The position numbers and the translations under genes are program-made. This document shows, piece after piece, positions 43,481 through 53,534 of a stretch of 64,000 nucleotides of DNA. Source of the DNA: Nitzschia sp. pyKryTriq1. Lineage: Eukaryota; Bacillariophyta; Bacillariophyceae; Bacillariales; Bacillariaceae. The number at the start of each line of letters is the position of its first letter. Position 1 is the first letter of the stretch. The stretch covers positions 1,465,594 through 1,529,593 of the forward strand of contig OY101119.1 in the NCBI GenBank assembly GCA_956465555.1, read 5' to 3'. The notes under the pieces were generated by a model, which was given only the letters and a program-made list of their open reading frames with translations, had not been told where the DNA came from and ran no database searches.

Positions 43481-44182
43481 TTATTTATTATTCGTACAAT
43501 CATTACTCTTCATCCTCTTGGCTCTTCTATCCTCCTTCTGACGTTGACTCTTCAGCTCTTTCTTCCTCTTTTTCTTCAGTTGGAGGAAGGCTGACCAGTC
43601 ATCAATGATGATGTTTTTGTTTTTAATAAAAATGCACTGTCGGTAGCCCTCCTTCTGCCCGCCGCAGACATCGACGTCTGCAGTGCACAGTGGGTAGAAG
43701 AAGCACGAGTCCGGATGTTTATTTGTCCCCACCCGAGGTTTCCTTGCTATGAACTCGCGTTGGCCAATGGCAGATACCGGAGGAGCCACGCGGAGTGGAT
43801 TGATGTCTGCATCCAATGCTGGCATTTCATTGGGCGGATGAGTCTCCTCCAGCTCGGCTCTAGGATCGGTGTCCAGCTGGGTTCGAGGATTGGTGTTACT
43901 GGTGTTACGTGTTGCATCTCGAAGCGCTGGTAAGTTTGCGACGTCCAGAAGGAGTTCATCGTAGGGTATCTTCATGTGGGCATATGCTAACTTGATTGCA
44001 TTGTTCATTTTCCACCTTTTGTAGTATGCTTTCAGCTGTTGCGGCAACTTTGGGAATACTGTGGCTCCATCAGCTTTGCCTTTGAAAGAATCGGCGAGCT
44101 TTTTCCACAGAGATGTCGAAGGCTTTGGATGCATGATTATTTGGAAGCATGGTCCATTGTCTGTCTTCATGATCATGAACAT
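43481..44182 (-). CDS. Unknown lysine-rich protein with a Cys-rich segment
   Basis: Single ORF, 233 residues from an ATG at 44182; the frame remains open somewhat further upstream, so the start is uncertain. Basic N-terminal half (KPSTSLWKKLADSFKGKADG, QQLKAYYKRWKMNNAIKLAY), a Cys-containing segment (DSCFFYPLCTADVDVCGGQK) that might bind zinc, and a strongly basic helical tail (LQLKKKRKKELKSQRQKEDR). No family recognised. The flanking repeats and position suggest a mobile or recently rearranged origin, possibly an accessory transposon protein. Nuclear location would fit the basic tail. Confidence 0.45.
   Translation of the reverse strand: MFMIMKTDNGPCFQIIMHPKPSTSLWKKLADSFKGKADGATVFPKLPQQLKAYYKRWKMNNAIKLAYAHMKIPYDELLLDVANLPALRDATRNTSNTNPRTQLDTDPRAELEETHPPNEMPALDADINPLRVAPPVSAIGQREFIARKPRVGTNKHPDSCFFYPLCTADVDVCGGQKEGYRQCIFIKNKNIIIDDWSAFLQLKKKRKKELKSQRQKEDRRAKRMKSNDCTNNK
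43870..43977. repeat. 108-bp direct repeat, copy 2
   Basis: Encodes, on the minus strand, the segment starting MKIPYDELLLDVANLPALRD within the ORF at 43481-44182. Confidence 0.85.
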
Positions 44183-44705
44183 TGCATTACGAGTACGAAT
44201 ACAATTGAGAAAGAAAGCGCATAAAAGAAAGACGCATAGAGCGTTATGATGACGCGAGCGTTATTGAGGACGAGCGTTATTGATGACGACGATGATTCCT
44301 CGGCGAGCTCTAGATAGCCAATCACAAGCTCAAGTTAGGTGAGGCAGTTCGTCAAAGAACTGAGGCAGTTCGGAACGAACTGCCTCACTATTCGCCATTA
44401 CTTAACGTATTGAGAATGATTTCGTTAAGTAAATTAGTGAAGCACCCTCCCTACGATTGCTGAAGTTGCCCAGGCGGCGGAGCAAGGGGGAATAACTGGG
44501 CGCAGAAATGGAACCGTCAAATTCTCTTCAGCGTCCATACCGGTACAGTACCGGTACACTTTCCCATTTCCCATTACTAATTACTACCTGGTACCAGTAT
44601 TGTAGGGCATACAGTACGGTGATGGTGTTTTCTCACCAGCACAAGTTGCCAACATAAGCTGCGAAGGTCGTATAGGAGTACGTAAGCCATCAAGGCATTG
44701 TGGCC
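44183..44705. repeat. Intergenic region with a MITE-like inverted repeat
   Basis: TGAGGCAGTTC at 44361-44371 pairs with GAACTGCCTCA at 44377-44387 around a 5-nt loop, and a third direct copy lies at 44340-44350. Next, TTACTTAACG (44398-44407) pairs with CGTTAAGTAA (44423-44432). GTACCGGTAC words follow at about 44538-44555. No gene. Confidence 0.65.
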
Positions 44706-47254
44706 ATGTCTGGGTTGTTGTACAAACTGTTAGTCGTTCCTCTGTGCCTCGTGTCATTGGTGCGATGCGAAACGTTTGAGGACCAAAAAGTCCGAACACG
44801 AGTGGACTTCACCGGCGTCGACTTTTCCGACCAGGATGAAGCATCAACAATAGCCATGGGGCCGTTGATGGAGGATCTGGATCGCCGTCTTTTTCAGTTG
44901 TTTGAGAAGACCAAGACGCCAGAATGCCGAGAGAAGATCGCGGAACACTACGGCTACTTTGTCAAGGCGATTGGTCTAGAGAAGCCGCTGCCCTTTTCGG
45001 AAATCGAAATGTTCAACAATACTTGTGAAGATGAGCACCCATGGGACTTCAATAACTTGCCGGAAGGCGTGGTACGTACGAAGTGCATTTTCTGTGATAC
45101 TTGTACGCTAGTGTACAGTACCTGGTACTGGTTGGCGAAAATCGCAGTCTCTTTCTCATCCACTCTCGCCGCTTTCCTGTTCAGCACATGGGTATCGTGC
45201 AAAATCGCACGTACCAGCCACCTCGAAACGAGACAGAATACATTTCGTCGGATCAGGTGGTTCTTTGCTATGGAATTCTAGCCCACGACAGCGCCCCAGC
45301 GACAATACGCCTCATTGAAGCTGTTGATGAACCTTCTACTCGGTTCATCGTTCATATTGATGCCAAGTACGAGGAAACATACAAAGCAATGAAAAAATAT
45401 GCGGCCAATCGACCCAAAATTACGATTCTGGATCATCCCTACAGAGTTCGAGTCAACTGGGGTGGATTTAGCATGGTCAATGCGACGTTACAGCTCTTTC
45501 ACTTCGCGGATCAGCTCGACAACTTCACACACTTCATCCACATTGCTTCCACGGCCTATCCAATTGCGTCCAATAGAAGAATCCGGAATACGCTGGCGGC
45601 ATATCCAAAAGATGCCAACTTTATGCACACCATCCTAAAACCAGCTAGGCCGCATCCCTCCATATGGAACTATTACGTGGAATGCGACGACCGTCTACAT
45701 CGAATTTATCGACTCACCCCGATCACCAAGGAGACTCATGGTGCTGACGTCTACACAACATCGCAGTGGTTTATCATCAGCCGAGAATTCGTCGCATATT
45801 TTGCAAATCCAGAACCTGGATCCTTTCTTAATCAGTATTTGAAATACATTGAGCATGTTGTGGTGGCCGATGAATCCTTCTTTGGAACAATGTAAGTAAA
45901 CATTGAGATCTCCGTGGCCTTTGTTTTCTGTTGCCTTTCCTCACTTTGCTGTCGAAAAATCCCTGCAGACTTCGGCACACGAAGTACTGCAACAAGCATC
46001 ACAATTGGAACTTCCTGCATTTACAATTTGATCAGTGGGAAAACGAACGCAACCTAGAATTGCGAGACGAGCGCAAATGTGTCATGCCGGATCCCAATCA
46101 CTGCGGTAGGAGTCCGACAACCATGACCTTGGATTATCTTGATATTTTGGAGCTCACTGGAGATTTATTTGCACGAAAGTTCGATGAAAACGTGGATTCC
46201 AAGATCAAAGATGTTATTGACACTCTCCGAATGAAGGAAGAATTCGAACTCGTTTCCCTGAACATTACGGAGCCACGACCTGACTCTCACTCCAGAGTGA
46301 ATCTTCGACTCGATGGACATGGCACATTGCTCGTGGCAAAGGCAACTGTCAATTCCAGCATGCCACTGTGTCTTGGGTTGGGAGAAACACAAAACAAGGT
46401 TCGATTGGTACCATGCTTTGAAGATTTCGCGCCAGAAACTCTCGCGCCCAATTGGGAAACTGGGGCGGTGATTTTGCAAGAGACCCTTCCCCACAACCGA
46501 TGGGAAATCGGACCCTGCAGTTCCGATGGTAACCTCAAGAGGCTGTAAGTGCCGAGACGGAAATTCATCATTGATCTTCGCTGGGTTTGCACTCATTGAT
46601 TTAATATTTCATTACTTACGCTGCAGGGAGAATGGGGAGGTGGAGGTGACTTCTGGGCTGTACACAACGACAGGTCCCCGGTGCACCATTCGGATGATGG
46701 ACGGTCTACGAGCAGGTCGCTGTCTCGATGGGGAGTCCTTGGATTCACAACCAGGTGGCCCGGTCCATGTGTATCCCTGCACGAAACGATGGAATCAATT
46801 TTTGTCTTTTGGGAATGGAAAGGATGTTCCCAAAATGACGATCCATACGAATGTTCCTCTGCATACGCGAAAGCGTATTGCGGAAACGGGCCGAGAACAG
46901 GAGCCTTACATGTGTCTTGGTGTCGCCGGCCGGGGAGATTCGGATGAAGAGGATTGGCTAGGCGTCAGGACTCCAGTAGAAGAAGAGTCATCATCAGACG
47001 ATGAAGATGAATTGATTGACGAAATCGACCATGACAATTTTTCTCTGGAAGAGGACGATGGCGACTCGGAATCGGAGATGGATGAGGATGGCCGCCCACC
47101 CCTTTTAGAATGGGAAGGCCAGCAATTGATTGCGACTAAGTGCTCCAACGTGGGAGCAATTATTGAATGGGTAGTCGTCCCGTTCATCGTCGAGAACTAT
47201 GAGCCAGATGACAACGGCAGGGCGGGGATTGACGAAGAGGTGGAAGAGTTATAG
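44706..47254 (+). CDS. GT14-family glycosyltransferase (core-2/xylosyltransferase type) with trefoil-like C-terminus
   Basis: Four exons (44706-45071, 45185-45891, 45969-46544, 46627-47254) join in frame to 758 residues. A signal peptide or anchor (YKLLVVPLCLVSLVRC) opens the protein. Exon 2 is the 'Branch' domain: VVLCYGILAHDSAPATIRLI, FIVHIDAKYEETY, VNWGGFSMVNATLQLF, FTHFIHIASTAYPI, TSQWFIISREFVAYF and the acidic VVVADESFFGTM. Such enzymes add GlcNAc or xylose in the Golgi. The C-terminal third has three Cys-rich blocks resembling a ricin-type beta-trefoil (PLCLGLGETQNKVRLVPC; GRCLDGE then GGPVHVYPCTKRWNQFLSFG; MCLGVAGRG then LIATKCS), with an acidic insert of ~60 residues in the last. The trefoil reading is mine and moderate; GT14 is secure. 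Confidence 0.85.
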
Positions 47255-47352
47255 TTCAAGTAGACATTGGCAAAGATGTTTGACCAAGAAAGTCGACCAT
47301 GTCTATTTCGCGAAGAGCATTACTTGGTCCAAGAAATCATCGAGATATCCTC

Positions 47353-48182
47353 TCACTTAAGTTGTCCACAATCGGCAACTACGACTTCCTTCTTTGTTTT
47401 TCCCGACTCTGAGCCTACTTTTTCAATTAGCTGCACCACGTCCATGCCTTTGGTCACTTTTCCGAAGACCACATGTTTTCCGTCGAGCCAACTAGTGACT
47501 TCAGTACACAGGAAGAACTGAGACCCGTTGGTGTTCGGCCCCGCGTTGGCCATGGACTGTTTGAAGAGTGGCGGATTAGATGAATGAATAATGAAGAATC
47601 AAAGACTCTTTGGTATACTACCAATCGCACTTGATAAATGAAACTTACCAGAATTCCAGGCTCAGTGTGTTTCAGAGTAAAATTTTCATCTTTCCATTGT
47701 TCTCCCCAGATTCCCTCTCCTCCAGTGCCGTCGCCCTTTGTAAAATCACCGCCTACGAGTAACCCCCCCCCCCCCCAATGGGTTAGTGCCACATGAGTTG
47801 CGCAATGAAACAATTTATACAACGATCTCACCTTGGCACATGAATCCTGGGATAACCCTATGGAATTTGGAGCCTTTGAAGTGCAGTGGCTTTCCCAGTT
47901 TTCCTGCCCCCTTTTCTCCGGTGCAAAGACATCTAAAATTCTGTGAATGGGCGTGCAGCAGATAGCAGACGTGTCAGCAAAACATGTTTGAGACCACAAC
48001 CAAAGGCACGGACATTTCAGAACGCTTACTTCGGCGGTCTTTGGAACCACATCGGCTCGTAAGGTCATTTCGATCCGACCAGCCTCCTTTCCGCCGATCG
48101 TAATGTCAAAGTAGACAACTGGATTGTCTTCAGGTTTCCCTGGTTGCACATTCGCTTCTGGAGAACTTGATCCGCAACCCAT
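47353..48182 (-). CDS. Cyclophilin with N-terminal lipidation signal
   Basis: Four exons (48030-48182, 47832-47940, 47649-47752, 47353-47556) join in phases 0, 1 and 0 to 189 residues. The N-terminus [10 protein letters not shown] is a good N-myristoylation site with a palmitoylatable Cys3, which would tether the enzyme to a membrane. The catalytic core is complete: [75 protein letters not shown]. It is a close paralogue of the twelve-exon gene at 22768-24365. Two introns (after TAE and after GIL) lie at identical codons in both genes and the third is shifted by about two codons. It converges on the GT14 gene with 98 bp between stops. A C-run at about 47763-47776 lies in its second intron. 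Confidence 0.9.
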
Positions 48183-48786
48183 CGTCTCCTCGTTGACCCA
48201 ACTTAGGATGGTGCTAACAGTCACAATGCCTCTTTTAGAGTACTTGTAATACTGATGGGACCTGGAAGGAGGTTCCGGTTGTAGTCCCTACTACAACAAT
48301 AGTTGTCGGTGGTGTGTGTGAGGTGTGATCCAAAAGAAAGACTCCTCCTCTTCGTCGTGATGATACGAGTAACTCTCAGATACAGGTACTGTACCGGTAC
48401 TGTACCTCGAAACTAAAGCTAAATACATAGCACGTAGAACTCGACGTTGACCTCGGTGGTGTGTGAGGGGCCGTTCTATCGAAGCGTCGGTCCGGGCAAT
48501 TTGTCGGTCGATGTCGGTGCGACCCACAAGTCACCGGATAGGGCCTTGGGGACCGACATCTCGATAATCCTACGGATTACCTGGTGCCGCCTCGGTAGCC
48601 GCCTGCGTAGACGATGCGGGCGAAGAAAGATCAGCTCATGTCGACATTAGCCTTGTAAGTACAATACTAGAGCCGTGCTGGTACTGAAATTGCTCAAGCC
48701 CTTTCAGCCTTCTCCTACTTGTCTACCGGTTCGAGTACCTGGCACAGGTAGTTGTAACTTGTATAACACGAGTAGCAGCACCCAAC
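48183..48786. promoter_or_regulatory. Divergent promoter region
   Basis: Between the cyclophilin and STELLO-like genes. A GTACTGTACCGGTACTGTAC cluster lies at about 48388-48410. No gene. Confidence 0.35.
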
Positions 48787-50324
48787 ATGACCCTCGATGC
48801 ACGCAAAGGTTCGACGAAACATTCTTTACCGATCGTGGCAGAACTTGCAAAAGGAAAGGTAACGTACACTCTCTGCGCTGTGGCTATCTTATTCGTCCTC
48901 CTCGGGAAGACTCCTATGCGGGGATCGCTTGATGTCGGCAGTGTAGAAGCAGGTTATTCCCAAGGAAGTGTAGTATCGGGCGCTATCTTCCAGGGAAAAC
49001 CGTACCGCCAATTCCCCGGGAAACGAGTCTTCACTAAAGGGTGGGAGAAACGTGTGGGAAAGAAGTCACTGGACTGGGAGAAAATATCTTCCAAATTCGT
49101 TCGAAAAGGCGGTAAGCCTTCGACTAGGACCTGCACGAAATGGAGCGTCGTGACCACGATTTTCTCGCCGACGGAAGCTATCCACGACGCCGCGAATATG
49201 GGCGACGACTGGTGTATTGTGATTGTGGGAGACATGAAGACGCCATCTGACTTTTTGACTCGCGATCCAAAATTGAAAGACAACGATTCCGTCTTCTTCT
49301 TTGATGTGGTAGAGCAAGAAGCGTGGAATCGATTGCCGGGTGAATTGGGAGAATTTGCAAGATCTCTTCCTTTCAATCATTTCGCGAGAAAGAATCTGGG
49401 GTTTATCTACGCCATCTTAAGGGGAGCCAACTTCATTTACGACTTTGATGACGACAACTACATCAAGAAGGGCGCTGATGGGAAAGTGATGAGTCTCATT
49501 CCAAACGAGAAGGTGAGTTTTCGAAGTCGGGTGAGGGTGGTGATACTAGGTCATAGGATACGAATACGCCCTTTATTCACCTGATGCATGCCCTGTAGGA
49601 AGTTGAAAATGTTCGTCATTTGAAGGTCGATACCAAAGCATTCAATCATCATGCATTGATGGGTGCTACACTGGAGACTTCTTGGGCCCGTGGTTTTCCG
49701 CTGGAGAGAATTCAAGACGAGCAGACACGTGGAACAGTTGTATCTACTAGCAGTGTTCCAATGGAAGGAGTGGGTGTCATTCAATATTGTGCGGACACAA
49801 ATCCCGACATTGATGCTGTTCATCGTTTGACAAAACCACTGCCTATGAATTTCTTGGACGAGTCAAAATCATCGCCAATTTTGGTGCCATCGACTACTGC
49901 GGCGCCTTATAATGCTCAAGCTACGATCCATCACGGTCCTGCTTTGTTTGCCACACTTTTACCGATCACTGTCAAGTCGAGAATCTCGGATATATGGAGG
50001 GCCTATTATGCGGCACCACTGTTCCGTGATATTGGCATCTCCCTCATATTCGCCCCACCAAGAATCACTCAAGTTCGTAACGCCCATACGTACATTGGTG
50101 ATATGAAAGCGGAGGGGGATTTGTACTTCAAATCGGACAAGCTTACTGAATTTCTGTACGATTGGAGGAGTTCCGAAGAAAGCCTACCAGCTCGCATGGA
50201 GCAACTTTGGATTGACTTGTATGAACGTGGATACCACGAAGCGGGAGATGTAATACTCGTCCAGAAGTGGCTGGCGGCGTTGGTTCAAATCCAGTACAAC
50301 TTCAAGACCCCCCTAAGCACCTGA
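48787..50324 (+). CDS. STELLO-like glycosyltransferase (DUF288 family)
   Basis: Two exons (48787-49512 and 49599-50324), coincidentally both 726 nt, join in phase 0 to 483 residues. A type II anchor (VTYTLCAVAILFVLLG) lies near residues 27-42. The DUF288 core follows: KWSVVTTIFSPTEAI, DDWCIVIVGDMKTPSDF, FNHFARKNLGFIYAI, GANFIYDFDDDN (a DXD-type metal site). The rest of the domain (WARGFPLERIQDEQ, ADTNPDIDAVHRL, FPCLYL-like region around FATLLPITVKSRISDIWRAY) is in exon 2. In plants STELLO1/2 are Golgi proteins that assist assembly and trafficking of cellulose synthase; animal and algal members have unknown acceptors. Location in the Golgi is likely; the substrate is unknown. Confidence 0.82.
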
Positions 50325-50451
50325 TCAAGTATATAACAAGAGTATTCGTACTTTGAGTATGTATCTTCGTAGTCTAGTTTCAATGCATAAATAAAGGCTA
50401 TTTTGAAATAGTACAACTTGTGAAACATACTTTGCACGTCTTGGTTGATGA

Positions 50452-53400
50452 TCATATCCAGACATATCGCACAAGCATATAGACGTTGGAGATCGCGACT
50501 GTAACAAACATGACCAGCATACCTGGATACAAAAAATTGAGGAAGGAAATCTCGAATCCTTTGTTGGTCGAGATACCAGCAGTAACAATATTAGCACTAG
50601 CTCCTAGCAGAGTTCCGTTTCCGCCGAGGCAAGCGCCAAGACTCAACGCCCAGGCCAATGTTTCAATCGGAAGAGTATTAGGAAGCTCATCGGAAAGAAT
50701 CTGGATAATAGGGATCATGGTTGCAGTGTAGGCTGTGATGTGGCAATAAATGGTAAGCCAAGCTGTAATATCAAAACCAGTACGAAATCATGCGTTGCAC
50801 TTACGAATATTGTCCAAGAATGCAGAGGTGATCGCACTGACCCACATCACCAGAGTGATGGCAACAGTGAGCTGCTTGTCCTCTGGTTGATCTTCAATGT
50901 AACTCGCAAGAGTATTTCCAATGAGACGAAGCAGGCCCATGGCAGCACAAACCTCCACCAAAACAAAGAGACCAGCAAAGAACAAGAGCGTATCCCATTC
51001 CACATGACTCCGCAGGGCTTCCTGGACATCATGGGGGTTTGTGAAAGCGATTGTGATGAAAGCGCCAAGCAAAGCAATCCATGCGGTGTCCTTGTGATGG
51101 ACAGGGTGAAGAAAAAACATGAGGATGACAAAGAACGTTGATGTGCCAGCAATCATCAGACGCGGCTGATCGTAAATTGGGTAGGTCTTCTTCAACTTTG
51201 TGGTGTCGAGAACTCTCATCTTCGTTGTAGTAAGGTAGTGTCTGTAGATATAACAGACCATTACTAGAGACACTGGGAGACAGAACACAAAGATACAAGG
51301 GAGGATATTGACAATGAAGTCAACGAAGCCGATCTCCTCAAACGAGCTTCCGATGATAATGTTTGGGGGGTCACCTGAATGCAGCACAAAATACAAGGAG
51401 AAATCAGAGACTGTTGAATCTGGTCGCTACGTTTTCACTGCCTTGAAACAAGTGGAATTTTCTTACCGATCAATGTAGCCGTACCCCCAATGTTGCTCAA
51501 CAGAACCTCTCCAATCAAATATGGACGAGGGTCGACCTCAAGAATGCTACACATGTCTATTGTCACTGGTGCGACAAGTAACATGGTGGTGACGTTGTCC
51601 AAGAAGGCACTGGCAACAGCAGTGAGTGTGCAAAGTAGTACCATCAGCCGTACAAATGAGCCCTTGCTTGCAACCAGCAGTCGAACAGCGCACCACTCAA
51701 AGATTCCAGTGTGGGAAAGTTCGCCGACCAACAACATCATGCCGAATAGAAGTCCTAGCGTACTCCATTCCAAATGCAGCATTATCTGACGGATCGACTC
51801 GGTTGAACCTTCGTGCATGATGAAAAAGAACATCAAAGCAATCATGCTTCCGAAGATAGCAACGAGAGTCCGGTGGATGACCTCCAGGAGAATGAAAATA
51901 TACACAAAAATCATGATGAGGGCAGCCACTAGCTCACTGTGCTCGGCAAGAGGGGACTGGACGTGAGCGCTCAGAGTGAACGATATGGTAATGTTTTGTT
52001 CACTGCCATAGACATTGATAACGTGCGGTTCATCTGGGTGATCAAAATCAACCGAGATTGACTCTTCTAGATGCCTTCGTTCTTCGTCGTCGGGTGGCCC
52101 AAACACTTGTGTAGCTTTGACTGTTTGAGTTTCAGTTCCGTAGACTTCAACGGTAACATAAGCTCCATTTTCGTGAGCCACTTCATTGGGATCCATATGC
52201 ATAGTTAGTTGAATAACTTCACCGCCTTCGAAATGATCATGCCCATTGAAAAAGTCTCGTCCTTCGCAGTCCGTCGAACAGGCCAATCCGACTGGTCCCT
52301 GGATAAAGCTTTCTTCGTCCAAATGGGTTTGCCATGTCACAACAACAATAGTCAATGCCAACATGATGCAAAAAAGAACACCAGTCTTGATCTTGTCGGC
52401 ACGAGTGGCGCGGATAATTCCATCGGGCTCCATCTCTTCTTCCTTTGCATCGCTCCTGACTTGCCGCGCGCTTGTGTCGATCTCACTTTCATTTGTGAAG
52501 GTTGATCCTGTTGTGTGACGACTAGAGCTAAGTTTGGACTTGAGAAGTCTTTCCTTGGATTCCATGTTGGAATGAGTCTCATTAATGCTACTGAGAAAGT
52601 CATCCACAGAATTTGAAGCCACGCCCTGCTCTTTTAGCTGGTTCGCAAGAGAGCTCAATTGTAATTTGAGATCTCGGTTGGAGCGTGCATAACTTTCGAA
52701 CGCCTCGCTGGTTTCTTCGTCTACGCCACTCGACTCCATGACTGGAGGGAGCGGACCACCACCGCCGCCATGCCCTCCGCCATGCCCTCCGCCACTGAGT
52801 TTGGGTACCATGCGTGGAGCGAAACGTAAAGGGCGGATGAGCCCCTTTCGGGGCACCTCGTCTCCGGGTTTCTTTTCTTCTCCATCCACAACTTCTCCCT
52901 CGGGCATCGGGGGTAAGAGTTCTTCCATTTCCGTGGATGGTGATGCAAAAAAATCATTTGGCCCAAGAAGGTCAAGACTGACTTGCTTACGACGGAGGAC
53001 GCCACTCATCACAGAAGTTTTACTATTTTGACGCGAGCGAGGGCGAGGCGAACTAGGCGGGGATGGGGCAAGGCTCCCAACCGTCGGGCCATGACCAGTG
53101 TGGCTATACTGCCTGACACGGACGCGTCGGTTCTCGTGGTCAACGAGTTGTGTTTCTTGGGCAGCTGGGCTGGACTCGTCGTGACAGAAAAAGTCTCCTG
53201 TATGCGACAGTTGACAAGAAAAAGCAGAGCGGCCAAAGGAAGTGTGAGCGATCAGGCGGGTATCCCACAATGTCAAATGTTCCTCGAGGGAAGCAACCGT
53301 ACACTCACCCCCAGCACCCAAGGGCATGGATACGACTTTCTTGCGACGAAGGATGGGTCCCATCAATTCGTGATTGCGCGACGCAGCCGGTCGTGAAAAA

Positions 53401-53534
53401 AGCTCGTGATTCGAGACCGAATCATCGGCGTTGGGCGAAGGACCAAAGATAACCACAGAAGGAGAGACCGGAAGGGACGGCTGCTCGGCCATGCTGTCCA
53501 GATGAGATACTTTCGTATCGTCGTCTTGTGTCAT
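50452..53534 (-). CDS. OCA2/ArsB/NhaD-type ion transporter with long cytosolic N-terminus
   Basis: Three exons (51467-53534, 50805-51374, 50452-50732) join in phases 1 and 1 to 972 residues. Residues 1-~385 are hydrophilic with Ser/Pro/Gly-rich tracts (GGGHGGGHGGGGGPLPP) and a coiled coil. A single membrane segment (GVLFCIMLALTIVVVTW) precedes a ~150-residue, probably luminal, domain. The transporter core then shows the paired signatures of the ion transporter superfamily: FLDNVTTMLLVAPVTI, GGTATLIGDPPNIIIG across the first splice junction, the second repeat FLDNIPYTATMIPII across the second, and GGNGTLLGASANIV. The layout matches the OCA2 (P protein) type, linked to anion or proton transport in acidic organelles, rather than bacterial ArsB. 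The transported ion cannot be told. Confidence 0.87.

Noticed and set aside
43377-43890. GGTTCGAGGATTGG words resembling a tRNA T-loop box
   Set aside because: They lie in the 108-bp repeat; no acceptor stem, D-arm or anticodon arm can be folded around them.
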